DNA of 64,000 nucleotides. Source: Bog-950 sp046329515 (GTDB lineage: Bacteria > Bacteroidota > Bacteroidia > Chitinophagales > LD1). The stretch is from contig JAXLUM010000003.1 in NCBI GenBank assembly GCA_046329515.1, forward strand, positions 398,292 through 462,291, given 5' to 3'. Below the pieces are notes generated by a model, which was not told the DNA's origin, did not search any database, and saw nothing but the letters and a program-made list of their open reading frames with translations. The position numbers were made by a program, and so were the translations under genes. Shown piece by piece: positions 1 through 8,709 of the stretch (positions are counted from its first letter, which is position 1; each line of letters begins with the position of its first letter).

Positions 1-1
1 A

Positions 2-1405
2 GGTTTTTTACCAATGGCCATATCGCATGGTGCAGGTGCCGAAGTGCAAAAGCCACTGGCCACTGTAGTTATCGGCGGTTTAATAACAGCCACTTTCCTT
101 ACCCTGTTTGTGCTGCCGTTGTTGTATCTCATCTTCTCTAAACGAAACTATGAACCCATGAATGTAAAAGGTATTGCCGTGGCTATCGCTCTTTTAGCAA
201 CTGTAGGCCTGCAAGCACAGTCGCCCCAGGCGAAGGCGATAAGCCTTGAACAGGCTACTGATATTGCCATAAAAAACAATCTTCAAATTCAATCGGCGCA
301 GTTAGGGGTGCAATCCTCCAGCAGTATGCGTAAATCAGTATTTGAGCTACCTAAAACGAATTTTAATTTTCAATACGGGCAGTATAACAGTATTAACAAG
401 GACAATAGCTTTCAGCTATCACAACAAATTCCTTTTCCTACTTATTACAGCGCACGCGCAGGTTTATATAAGGCCGAATTGCAAAGCGCACAGTATAAAC
501 AGCAGTCTACAGCTAATGAGGTAAAGGCACAGGTTCACTCGCTATATTACCGTATGCAATACCTGCAGCAGGCCTTGCAGCAGTTGCAGCGCCTTGATAG
601 TTTATACGGCGACTTTGTAAAAGCTGCAGGGCTTCGCTATAAGACGGGGGAGACCAACTTGCTGGAAAAAACCACAGCTGAAACAAAACGCGGCGAGTTA
701 CGGTTGCAGTTAGGTGAAACACAAACAGCTATCAGCTCTGCTTATACGTCCTTAAAAAGCTGGATGAATTACTATGAGGAATTTTCGGTGGCTACTGTTT
801 CTGATTTGCAGCCGCTTACTTTAAGTGAGGGTTTTGATACGGCCATGCTGGCAAATAATCCTGCCATAAAATTGTTATACCAAAACGCGGTAATTGCTGA
901 GAAGAATAAAAAACTGGAAGCCGCGCAAACCCTGCCGGATTTCAGCATTGGCTATTTCAATCAATCGTTAATAGGTGTACAAAACATAAACGGCAGCGAT
1001 GTTTATTTTGGCGGCAGCAAAAGGTTCCAAGGGTTGAATGCCGGTATCAGTATACCGCTTACCTTCATAAGCAATGCGGCTAAAGTAAAGTCGCTGAAGT
1101 TGCAGGAGCAGTCGCTACTGCGCGAAGCGGATAACAATAAGCTTAGCCTTTCTGCCGAACTGCAAAATGCCTTTGCAGTTTATAACCAGCATTTGGCCCA
1201 ATACAATTATTATAAGGCAACAGCATTGCCTAATGCAGAAACCATAATTAATACCGCAACTGTTAATTACAAAAGTGGCGGAATAAGTTACGTAGAGTAT
1301 TTGCAGGCTTTGCAAACGGCGGCAGATGTGCAATTGAATTACCTGGCAACGGTTGACCAACTTAACCAGGCGGTTGTAAATATTAATTTCTTAATAGCAA
1401 AATAG
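2..1405 (+). CDS. CzcA/CusA-type RND efflux pump fused to a TolC-like domain, C-terminal part
   Basis: The reading frame is open to the left edge, so this is the 3' part of a longer gene. The first ~45 residues match the end of a heavy-metal RND pump: GFLPMAIS, then GAGAEV, PLATVVIGG and the last membrane helix. Without a stop, the chain continues into MNVKGIAVAIALLATVGLQA (ATG at 158), which reads like a signal peptide, and then ~400 residues of helical TolC/CzcC-type outer-membrane channel. Such CzcA-TolC fusions are known in Bacteroidota. Role: proton-driven export of metal ions, probably Cu/Ag or Co/Zn/Cd; the metal cannot be told from this part. The adaptor gene follows 7 nt downstream, so the two are probably one operon. 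Confidence 0.85.
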   Translation, partial: GFLPMAISHGAGAEVQKPLATVVIGGLITATFLTLFVLPLLYLIFSKRNYEPMNVKGIAVAIALLATVGLQAQSPQAKAISLEQATDIAIKNNLQIQSAQLGVQSSSSMRKSVFELPKTNFNFQYGQYNSINKDNSFQLSQQIPFPTYYSARAGLYKAELQSAQYKQQSTANEVKAQVHSLYYRMQYLQQALQQLQRLDSLYGDFVKAAGLRYKTGETNLLEKTTAETKRGELRLQLGETQTAISSAYTSLKSWMNYYEEFSVATVSDLQPLTLSEGFDTAMLANNPAIKLLYQNAVIAEKNKKLEAAQTLPDFSIGYFNQSLIGVQNINGSDVYFGGSKRFQGLNAGISIPLTFISNAAKVKSLKLQEQSLLREADNNKLSLSAELQNAFAVYNQHLAQYNYYKATALPNAETIINTATVNYKSGGISYVEYLQALQTAADVQLNYLATVDQLNQAVVNINFLIAK

Positions 1406-1412
1406 AATACGA

Positions 1413-2588
1413 ATGAAAAACAGATTCATCTTATATATAATCAGTGTAGTTTTATTGCTTTCATCCTGTGGTAATAAAACCAGTACCGAAACCCAAGCAC
1501 CAGAAGCTAAACCACAGGCACAAAATACATCTGCAGTAGTTTCTTTTACTCCGGAACAGGTAAAGTCAATAGGCCTTGAGACGGGCAGTATTGAAAAAAA
1601 GCAGCTAACTGCATCGCTTAAAGCCAGTGGCATATTAAAAGTGCCCAATCAAAACCGTGCATCGGTTACGGCGCTAATGGGCGGCATTGTAAAGAGTATT
1701 AATGTGCAAACAGGTAATAGTGTAAAGGCGGGGCAAACCATTGCTACTATCAGCAACACCTCATTTATTCAAATGCAGGAGGAATATATCAGTGTATCAT
1801 CGAAAGAAACACTTGCGGAAGCAGAGTTTAACCGGCAGAAGGAATTGCAGGCCGGTAACGCCGGGGCGCTGAAAACCTTTCAACAAAGCGAAGCTGAATT
1901 GAAATCAATTAAGGCGCGTAAAGCTTCCTTACAACGGCAATTGGAGTTATTGGGCATTAATACCAAAACGCTTACTGATGAAACAATGCAGTCTGCCATT
2001 AACATTACCAGCCCGGTAAGCGGTTCGGTTAGCAGCATTAGTGTAAACATTGGCAGTTATGTAGATGCCAATAATGTTATTGCAGAAGTAATTGATAACA
2101 GCCAGTTGCATTTGGATTTGTTTATTTATGAAAGAGACCTGAGTAAATTAAAACAGGGGCAAACGATTCACTTTACCTTAACCAATAACCCGGGCAAAGA
2201 ATATGACGCGCGCATTTATGCAATCAGCAACACTTTTGAGCCCGGTACAAAAACCATAGCCGTTCATGCTACGGTAGAAGGCGATAAAGCCGGTTTAATA
2301 GATGGCATGAGTATAACCGCCTTAATAAGTTTAGAGAATGCCACAGTGGATGCCGTGCCAACCGATGCCATTGTTAACTACCAGGGCCGCGATTATATTT
2401 TTATTACCGAAAGTGAAGGTGGAGGTAAGAGTGATGTTGAATTTAGTTGGGTTCCTATAGCGAAGGGCAGTAGCGAAGTGGGCTACACGGAAATTACTCC
2501 GTTAGCGGAAGTGCCTGCTAACACTAAGGTGGTTACCAAAGGCGCATTTTTTGTATTAGCGAAAATGACCAACGCAGGAGGGGAGTAG
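1413..2588 (+). CDS. Efflux RND periplasmic adaptor lipoprotein, CusB/CzcB type
   Basis: 391 residues. The N-terminus is a lipoprotein signal with the lipobox LSSCG (Cys19). A first biotinyl-lipoyl-like half (ASVTALMGGIVKSINVQTG) is followed by a helical hairpin (about 120-180), the second lipoyl half (ITSPVSGSVSSISVNIGSYV) and the beta-barrel and membrane-proximal domains. It links the inner-membrane RND pump to the outer-membrane channel. The gene lies 7 nt after the pump-TolC fusion and should be co-transcribed. No His-rich metal-binding segment is visible, so metal specificity remains open. Confidence 0.88.
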   Translation: MKNRFILYIISVVLLLSSCGNKTSTETQAPEAKPQAQNTSAVVSFTPEQVKSIGLETGSIEKKQLTASLKASGILKVPNQNRASVTALMGGIVKSINVQTGNSVKAGQTIATISNTSFIQMQEEYISVSSKETLAEAEFNRQKELQAGNAGALKTFQQSEAELKSIKARKASLQRQLELLGINTKTLTDETMQSAINITSPVSGSVSSISVNIGSYVDANNVIAEVIDNSQLHLDLFIYERDLSKLKQGQTIHFTLTNNPGKEYDARIYAISNTFEPGTKTIAVHATVEGDKAGLIDGMSITALISLENATVDAVPTDAIVNYQGRDYIFITESEGGGKSDVEFSWVPIAKGSSEVGYTEITPLAEVPANTKVVTKGAFFVLAKMTNAGGE

Positions 2589-2610
2589 ACCAGAACTTTT
2601 GTCTAGCTGG

Positions 2611-2895
2611 TAAAATCAAAAACCAATTCGCTTTCGCTCATTGCGGCATTTTTTGAGAAGATTAGCTTACGCTGATCTTGGTTTGGGGGTGAAAAACAAA
2701 CCCGCTTCGCACTTCGTGCTGCGTATTTTGCCTTTTAGAAAAATCTCAAACGTGGTTTGGATTTTCCTAAAAAACAAAATCCGCCCTTTTGAAGCGGATT
2801 TGTTTTGTCTGGATGAGAAGATTACCGACGGTGATCTTTTATGGGGCGCGTAAAATCAAAAGCCCATTCGCTTTCGCTCATAACGGCATTTTTTG
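2611..2895. repeat. 45-nt direct repeat pair
   Basis: Positions 2611-2655 and 2851-2895 agree at 41 of 45 bases and start 240 bp apart. Each copy contains ATTCGCTTTCGCTCA and ends in a T-rich stretch. They lie in the non-coding region downstream of tRNA-Pro (minus strand) and interleave with duplicated tRNA 3' ends. Confidence 0.7.
2768..2823 (-). pseudogene. Decayed copy of the tRNA-Pro 3' end with its own terminator
   Basis: Positions 2801-2823 repeat the 3' end of the intact tRNA-Pro (2964-2986) with one mismatch in 23 bases. As in the intact gene, a hairpin with an 8-bp stem (2777-2784 with 2794-2801) and a T-rich tail on the minus strand follows. The rest of the tRNA cannot be recognised, and part of the T arm is missing. 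It looks like the remnant of a duplicated tRNA gene. Confidence 0.55.
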
Positions 2896-2930
2896 TTCCG
2901 AAAACCTGCAAGCGTAGCTTGCGTTTTCTA

Positions 2931-2964
2931 AAACAAAAAAGCCGGTCCTTGCGGACAGGCTTTT
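2931..2964 (-). terminator. Rho-independent terminator of tRNA-Pro
   Basis: On the minus strand, right after the tRNA 3' end, a 7-bp stem (2937-2943 with 2958-2964) encloses an inner 4-bp stem (2945-2948 with 2953-2956). A run of six T residues follows. Confidence 0.7.
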
Positions 2965-2970
2965 GATTTG

Positions 2971-3044
2971 TCTGGATGAGAAGATTCGAACTTCCGACCA
3001 CTTGCACCCCATGCAAGTACGCTACCGGGCTGCGCCACATCCAG
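2971..3044 (-). tRNA. tRNA-Pro (anticodon GGG)
   Basis: 74 nt fold into a full cloverleaf: a 7-bp acceptor stem (CTGGATG with CATCCAG), D arm GCGCAGCCCGGTAGC, anticodon stem CTTGC/GCAAG with loop ATGGGGT (anticodon GGG), and T arm GAAGTTCGAATCTTC. The first pair is C1:G72, the known identity feature of bacterial tRNA-Pro. CCA is not encoded; the sequence after the discriminator A is CAAA. Confidence 0.93.
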
Positions 3045-3097
3045 TTGGACAAAAATTCAGGCTGCTTTACAACCTCAATTTTTGCCCCCTGTTGAAG

Positions 3098-3138
3098 GAC
3101 GGAAGTTTTCGTTCCGTCATTCCGGCTACAGCCGGAAT
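3098..3138. repeat. Two adjacent REP-like hairpins
   Basis: 3098-3118 is an inverted repeat with 7-bp arms (GACGGAA and TTCCGTC). Immediately next to it, 3119-3138 is a near-perfect palindrome with 9-bp arms (ATTCCGGCT and AGCCGGAAT). Both lie in the leader region of tRNA-Pro. They resemble dispersed extragenic palindromes; there is no T tract typical of a terminator. Confidence 0.45.
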
Positions 3139-3142
3139 CGCC

Positions 3143-3200
3143 TGTTGGCCCGTGCCTGCCGCCTAAGCGGTTTGCATGCCGTGGTGTGTACCACCCAACA
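3143..3200 (-). other. Structured segment with closing stem and two inner hairpins
   Basis: A 6-bp closing stem (3143-3148 with 3195-3200) encloses two hairpins: 3159-3170 (CCGC/GCGG, 4-nt loop) and 3181-3194 (GTGGT/ACCAC, 4-nt loop). It matches no RNA family I know. It could be part of the tRNA-Pro leader, a small RNA, or a chance collection of palindromes. Confidence 0.25.
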
Positions 3201-3219
3201 CCCTCTTTTAAGAGGACTG

Positions 3220-3227
3220 CAAAAATA
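3220..3227 (-). promoter_or_regulatory. Possible -7 element upstream of tRNA-Pro
   Basis: TATTTTTG on the minus strand matches the Bacteroidota -7 consensus TAnnTTTG. It lies about 175 nt before the tRNA, so transcription from here would carry the hairpin-rich leader. No TTG is seen at the usual upstream spacing. Confidence 0.3.
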
Positions 3228-3256
3228 AAAGATTGCCTGACTTTTTAAATCCCCGG

Positions 3257-6200
3257 TTAAGTTGAAAAGGCCTTAAAGTTTCCGGTTCTGTTTAAGTTAC
3301 CCCAGCTTTGTATTTCGCCTTTTACCGCTTTAAGAATGGCTTTAAAAAATACGTAGTACATAATCCACCGGTAAATGAATCGCTGAGGAATAAGCATCCA
3401 CAAATTGCGCATGCTTGCTTTTTCGAAGCTGAAGGCAAGCACAGCACCTGCTAAATCTACCCCCTGGAACAAGAGGTAAAAAACGACGATGCGGTGAAAG
3501 TTGCCGGAGAATAAGCCAATAAGCATAAGAACATCGGCAAGAGGAGCGAAAAGAGGTAACAGGATTTGAAAGAAAAGAATGTTGGGCATGGCAAACAGGC
3601 CAAGCCATTTATACCGCGCATTAAACAATGTTTCCCTGTTTTTCCAAAAGGTTTGCATAACGCCAAACGACCAACGGAAACGCTGCTTAACGAATTGAGC
3701 AACAGTTTCCGGCACCTCAGTATAAGCAACGGCTTCGGTATTGTTACGTACTATGCCGCCGTTTTTCAACAGCCGAACAGTAATATCACAATCTTCTGCC
3801 AGCGTATCGGTAGTAAAGCCGCCGGCCTCTTTAATTTTATTTTTTCTAAAAGCCCCTATGGCACCGGGAACCACCGTAATGCAATTCAGTAAATCATAAG
3901 CGCGGCGGTCAAAATTTTGCGCGGTTATATATTCAATGCTTTGCCAATTGGTAAGCATGTTAACAGGATTGGCTACCTTAACATTGCCGGCAACAGCCAC
4001 CGTTTCTTCATTACCAAAGCCCTGCATTAGCTTCAGCACAGCATCGGGTAAAAGCCTTGTATCGGCATCAATACAAATAACAAAATCATATTGCGCTCTT
4101 TCAATGCCGTAATTTAATGCCGATGCCTTGCCTCCATTTTTTTTGCTGAATAACTTTACAGCATTGTTATGGGAAAACTCTTTTTCAACCAGCTCAAAAG
4201 TGTTATCGCGCGAGCCGTCGTCAACAAAAATTATTTCAAACAATGGGTAGTCAACAGCCAATAAGTTTTTAATGGTGTTTACTGCATTAACGCTTTCATT
4301 AAAGGCAGGAACTATTATACTAACGGCAGGTGTTATAGCGGGGGCGTTTGCTTTCTTCTCTTTGCGCTTTTGTATTGAGGCTAAGATTATAATGAAAAGC
4401 GTACGGGCTATTGCCATTATAATTCCCGCTATAAAAACAATGTTCAGCAACTTACCCAGCCTGTAGGCAAAATCAGCAATAACGAAATTGGCAGAGTCTA
4501 AAAGCTTTTCATTTGCAGCGGTAACAGGCGGCATAAGGTCTTCCTTCTTCTGCCCTATAAGTTGGGCTACAGTTGAGAATTGATAGCCATTGGCTTTGAA
4601 ATACTTTATCAAACGCGGGAGGGCTTCCACTGTTGCTGAACGGTTTCCACCGGCATCGTGAAGAAGGATTATACTGCCTAAGTTTAACTGCCGCAACACC
4701 CGGTTATATATGGTATCGCTGTTTGAATGTATATCCCAATCCTGCGGGTCAATACTTTCACCAACTGTCAGGTAATTTTTCTCGCGGCTTTGTTCTACGG
4801 GTATTATATCTGCCAGTGTTTGCGGCTCGGCATCGGCATTATAAGGTGGCCTGAATAGTACAGTGGAGTGCCCCGTAACAATTTCAATTAAGCGCCGGGT
4901 TGAATTTATTTCCAGTAAGGACCTGGTGGAAGAAACTTCAGCAAGGTTAGGGTGGCTGAAGGTGTGATTTCCAATTTCGTAGCCCTCATCAAATACACGT
5001 TTTGCCAGAGGGATGTTGTTTTCAATATTGCGCCCAATCATAAAAAAAGTAGCGGGCACATTTTCTTTTTTCAGTATATCTAATATTTGGGGGGTATATA
5101 CCGGGTCGGGACCATCGTCAAAAGTTAGCACCACTACTTTACCCTGTGGTTTGCCATATTTTTTAATGATAAACTCAGAGGGAAGTTCAGTATAGTTTTC
5201 TTCTGTTATAAGCCCTTGCTTTGGGTCATAGTCTATCTTTATATGCCCATCTTTAGGTGTTGAAACCACATCCAGAATTTCCCCTTCGCCTATGTAATCT
5301 ATATCCGTTGATTTTTGAATATTACTCATTGAGGTAAGGTCGGGAGTGGGGAGTTTCACGCTATCTAAATCTATATTGCCGTAATAGGACCATACCCGAG
5401 GGTCCTCGGAACCTAACCTCCAAATGGATACCCCGGCGAGATGGTAAGCAGAGGCCATTTGCATGATATTGAAATTGGTGGCTGCATCTGCAAACCATAC
5501 CTCATGCGCCCTGTTTTGGTCGTCGTTATACCGAAATGAAACATTATAGCTGTTGTTGTTGAACTGAATGAAGCTTTTATACTCCCTTGCCAGGGCTACT
5601 GCTTCCTGAAAAGTGACATCGGACCCCATGCCACCATGCACCCAATCGTAACCATAACCCGCCAGGCACAGAATAAATTTGTTCGGTGCTATTTTATCAG
5701 TAAAAATATCCAGTACTTCTTCTACCCATTTTACATCGCTTACCGGACCGGGCGTGGTTGTTGATGAGTGCTGGTCGTAGGCCATTACAAAAATGTAATC
5801 GTTAAACTTTTCAAGGTCATTTATACGATAGTCTTCATTATGCGGAGGTATACATTGCGTAGCTAATAAGCCATGCATATGCAGAGAATCGTAAAGTTGG
5901 TGATGGAAATTTACAAGGTGCTGGTCATCCTTTAAGGAGTATAAATCTTCGAAGTCAATGCTTACTCCATCGAAGCGATATTTCTGACAAATGCCGGTTA
6001 GTTGATGGATAAATTTTGCCGTTTTTTCGGGCGATTCAACGATACGGGTAATGGTTTCATGATTCCAGTTGTTGTTGTAATAGTTACTAAGCAGCGGAAC
6101 AATCTTAACTGAGGAAGAGTCAAGAAGCTGAAACGCTTTCTCGTCGATTTGAACTACGATGGAATCGGCTGAAGGGTCAACAAATAACCATTCAGGCAAA

Positions 6201-6556
6201 ACCATATTCATTTTGCCAATATTGTTTTTTAATGAAAAGTAGGATTGGAGATCCCAATTGACATAAAAGCCCGCCCTGACCTGCAGTGAGTCCGGCACTT
6301 CTGCATTACCGTTTTTATGCTTTTTATTTTTGTGGTAAGGCCGCGAAAAGTTAAGTGGTTTATCAGGCTTTAAAAGCGGCTTGAAGTTATCTGCCAGGTT
6401 GTGCAGCCTTGGCAATTGCGGATTAGAGTTTTTAAATAACGCAACACATATGGTAAAAATACTTAGGAACAAAAGCAGGGCGGTTATACGTACTGCCCAA
6501 ATGAAGGCTTTCCAGCGCCTTGGACTTGCTGATTGAAACACTTGCCGGTGGCTCAT
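3257..6556 (-). CDS. Three-domain polysaccharide enzyme: GH18-like, NodB deacetylase, family 2 glycosyltransferase
   Basis: 1099 residues. In order: N-terminal membrane helix (17-41); GH18 domain (about 95-400) with DGVSIDFED at 196-204, catalytic Glu203; NodB polysaccharide deacetylase (about 470-670) with TFDDGPD at 478-484 and HTFSH at 531-535; membrane helix (about 703-727); processive family 2 glycosyltransferase (about 743-970) with VDDGS, DAD (830-832), the ED acid pair (921-922) and QRFRW (958-962); then further membrane helices (about 983-1075). The predicted topology places both hydrolytic domains outside the inner membrane and the transferase in the cytoplasm. This suggests one enzyme that makes, secretes, deacetylates and trims a GlcNAc-like polymer, comparable to PgaB plus PgaC. 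The substrate is inferred. The gene stands alone. Confidence 0.85.
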   Translation of the reverse strand: MSHRQVFQSASPRRWKAFIWAVRITALLLFLSIFTICVALFKNSNPQLPRLHNLADNFKPLLKPDKPLNFSRPYHKNKKHKNGNAEVPDSLQVRAGFYVNWDLQSYFSLKNNIGKMNMVLPEWLFVDPSADSIVVQIDEKAFQLLDSSSVKIVPLLSNYYNNNWNHETITRIVESPEKTAKFIHQLTGICQKYRFDGVSIDFEDLYSLKDDQHLVNFHHQLYDSLHMHGLLATQCIPPHNEDYRINDLEKFNDYIFVMAYDQHSSTTTPGPVSDVKWVEEVLDIFTDKIAPNKFILCLAGYGYDWVHGGMGSDVTFQEAVALAREYKSFIQFNNNSYNVSFRYNDDQNRAHEVWFADAATNFNIMQMASAYHLAGVSIWRLGSEDPRVWSYYGNIDLDSVKLPTPDLTSMSNIQKSTDIDYIGEGEILDVVSTPKDGHIKIDYDPKQGLITEENYTELPSEFIIKKYGKPQGKVVVLTFDDGPDPVYTPQILDILKKENVPATFFMIGRNIENNIPLAKRVFDEGYEIGNHTFSHPNLAEVSSTRSLLEINSTRRLIEIVTGHSTVLFRPPYNADAEPQTLADIIPVEQSREKNYLTVGESIDPQDWDIHSNSDTIYNRVLRQLNLGSIILLHDAGGNRSATVEALPRLIKYFKANGYQFSTVAQLIGQKKEDLMPPVTAANEKLLDSANFVIADFAYRLGKLLNIVFIAGIIMAIARTLFIIILASIQKRKEKKANAPAITPAVSIIVPAFNESVNAVNTIKNLLAVDYPLFEIIFVDDGSRDNTFELVEKEFSHNNAVKLFSKKNGGKASALNYGIERAQYDFVICIDADTRLLPDAVLKLMQGFGNEETVAVAGNVKVANPVNMLTNWQSIEYITAQNFDRRAYDLLNCITVVPGAIGAFRKNKIKEAGGFTTDTLAEDCDITVRLLKNGGIVRNNTEAVAYTEVPETVAQFVKQRFRWSFGVMQTFWKNRETLFNARYKWLGLFAMPNILFFQILLPLFAPLADVLMLIGLFSGNFHRIVVFYLLFQGVDLAGAVLAFSFEKASMRNLWMLIPQRFIYRWIMYYVFFKAILKAVKGEIQSWGNLNRTGNFKAFST

Positions 6557-6669
6557 AAGCTTTAGGCTTTATGCAAATTTCTGTTGCTTATTATTGGCTT
6601 ATTGTAAAGGTGTGTTAATAGGGACTTATTTAACTTCTGTTTGCAGTTAACTGATATTGATGAAAAGAA

Positions 6670-6677
6670 TATTTTAG
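6670..6677 (+). promoter_or_regulatory. -7-like element abutting the BatA-like gene
   Basis: TATTTTAG, one mismatch to TAnnTTTG, ends 4 nt before the ATG at 6682. Initiation here would give an almost leaderless mRNA. No well-spaced TTG is present. Confidence 0.35.
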
Positions 6678-6681
6678 CTGC

Positions 6682-8706
6682 ATGCAATTTCTTCATCCGG
6701 GTTTTTTGTGGGCGTTAGGGGCCATTAGTATTCCTGTTATAATTCACCTGTTTAATTTCAGGCGTTTTAAAACAGTTTACTTTAGCAACGTTAAGTTCCT
6801 GCGCGAGGTGAAAGAAGAAACGGCAAGCCGCAGCCGTTTAAAGCACCTGCTGGTTTTGGCGGCACGTGTACTGGCTGTTATTTTCCTGGTATTAGCTTTT
6901 GCCCAGCCCTTTTTACCCGGTAAAAAGGCCGCTGTAGGAACAGGTAAAAAGTTTGTAAGCGTTTATATTGATAATTCCTTTTCAATGAATGCGGTTACTA
7001 ATGGTAAATCGCTTTTTGATAAGGCTAAGCTTACAGCTAAGGAAATTGCGCGCAACTATTCGGCGGATGACCAGTTTCAATTACTGACCAATGATTTTGA
7101 AGGAAAGCATCAGCGCCTGGTTAGTAAGGATGAGTTTATAACTATGGTAGATGAACTGGAGGCATCACCGGCGGTGCGCAGCCTGAATGATATTACCAAG
7201 CGGCAGAAGGATGCGTTGAGCCGCGAAAACGGGGCAAACCGTATTGCGTACCTGCTTTCGGATTATCAGCAGAATATGGGCGAACTAACTGTTGATTCCG
7301 GCATTAGCTATAACCTGATACCACTTGCTGCGGATGCCCAGGCTAACGTTTATATAGATACCTGTTGGTTTAACGAACCCGTGCAATTGTTGAATCAGCC
7401 TGCTAACCTGGTAGTGCGTATAAACAACAGCGGCAGCGCTGCTTCTGAAAATAACCGTTTGGTGCTAAAGCTTAACGGCCAAACCAAAACCATGGCCGAT
7501 TTGAATATCGAGGCAGGTGCATCTGTTTATGATACGCTGAATTTTGTTGCTAACCAGGCAGGCTGGAACAAAGCGGAGCTATCGGTTTCCGATTACCCCA
7601 TTACCTATGACGACAACTATTTTATTGCTTTTAAGGTGGTAGAGAAGGTAAAGGTGTTGGCTATAAGCGAAAATAAAACCAGCACTTTTTTGGATGCCCT
7701 TTTTAAGAACCAGCCTGAGTTTGATTATACGGCAGTATTGGGCAGCGCATTTGCGCCTGATATGACTAAGGGTAGTCAGTTGGTGGTGCTGGATAATTTA
7801 AAAAGCATAAGCGCTTCAACAGCGGCCGCATTAAATGCCTACTTAACTGATGGGGGAGCAGTGGCGGTTTTCCCCGGCGATAAGTGTGATATTGAATCGT
7901 ATAACCGTTTTTTTAATAATCTGCAGGCCAATTCTATTACCGGAGCTTCGGAACAACAGCAGGATTTGGCGGGAATTAATCTGCAGCAAAATATTTTCCG
8001 CGATGTGTTTGAGCGTATACCGGAGAATATGAACCTGCCACATGTGAAAAAATACTACACGTTTACACGTGCCACAGCCACTAAAGAAGAACCTATACTA
8101 ACCCTTAAGGATGGCAACTCTTTTCTGAGCCGTTATCCGTACCAAAACGGCTCCTTATATGTTTGCGCTTCGCCTTTGGATAAGGACTTTAGCGATTTGC
8201 CTGTGCACGCCATTTTTGTGCCTATGCTATATAAAATGGCGGTGCTGAATTTACACGCGGCAAACATTGCTTATTTTATTGGAGACAGAACGCGGATAGA
8301 AGTGGCTGCGCCTAAAGCAAGCGGAGAAACTGTATATAAGATTAGAGGAGAGAATGTTGAACTGATTCCTGAGCAATTTGCGGTGGGTAATAAAATACTA
8401 TTGGGCTTAAACGAGCAGGTTAAAAAGGCGGGCTTTTACACGGTGGGTCTTGAAAACGCGGCTGAAACGGAACAGTTAGCATTGAACTTTGACCGTAAAG
8501 AATCGGACCTGAAGTTTTTTACAGCCGATGACCTGAAAAAAATGTATAGCGGAAAAAATGTAAGTGTAGTGGATGGTGCTAAAGCCGAAGTGGCTGCCGT
8601 AGTTAAGGAACTGGACCGTGGAACGCCGCTTTGGAAAATATGCCTGATTTTATCCCTTCTGTTTTTAGGTGTTGAAGTATTGTTGCTTCGTTTTTGGAAA
8701 GCATAA
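6682..8706 (+). CDS. BatA-domain membrane protein with von Willebrand A-like region
   Basis: 674 residues. It begins with the characteristic double-membrane BatA N-terminal domain: MQFLHPGFLWALG, helix 8-24, charged loop FRRFKTVYFSNVKFLREV, helix 57-79. A vWA-like region follows with the metal-site motif DxSxS (Asp97, Ser99, Ser101). After a long extracytoplasmic part a single C-terminal helix (about 648-668) closes the chain. The family is common in Bacteroidota, often near aerotolerance (Bat) or MoxR loci, but no MoxR ATPase is next to it here. Its exact role is unknown. The next gene starts 3 nt after its stop. Confidence 0.82.
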   Translation: MQFLHPGFLWALGAISIPVIIHLFNFRRFKTVYFSNVKFLREVKEETASRSRLKHLLVLAARVLAVIFLVLAFAQPFLPGKKAAVGTGKKFVSVYIDNSFSMNAVTNGKSLFDKAKLTAKEIARNYSADDQFQLLTNDFEGKHQRLVSKDEFITMVDELEASPAVRSLNDITKRQKDALSRENGANRIAYLLSDYQQNMGELTVDSGISYNLIPLAADAQANVYIDTCWFNEPVQLLNQPANLVVRINNSGSAASENNRLVLKLNGQTKTMADLNIEAGASVYDTLNFVANQAGWNKAELSVSDYPITYDDNYFIAFKVVEKVKVLAISENKTSTFLDALFKNQPEFDYTAVLGSAFAPDMTKGSQLVVLDNLKSISASTAAALNAYLTDGGAVAVFPGDKCDIESYNRFFNNLQANSITGASEQQQDLAGINLQQNIFRDVFERIPENMNLPHVKKYYTFTRATATKEEPILTLKDGNSFLSRYPYQNGSLYVCASPLDKDFSDLPVHAIFVPMLYKMAVLNLHAANIAYFIGDRTRIEVAAPKASGETVYKIRGENVELIPEQFAVGNKILLGLNEQVKKAGFYTVGLENAAETEQLALNFDRKESDLKFFTADDLKKMYSGKNVSVVDGAKAEVAAVVKELDRGTPLWKICLILSLLFLGVEVLLLRFWKA

Positions 8707-8709
8707 TAC

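Noticed and set aside
2641..3166. Short open frames on both strands around tRNA-Pro
   Set aside because: They overlap the tRNA, its terminators or the repeats and have no protein-like composition.
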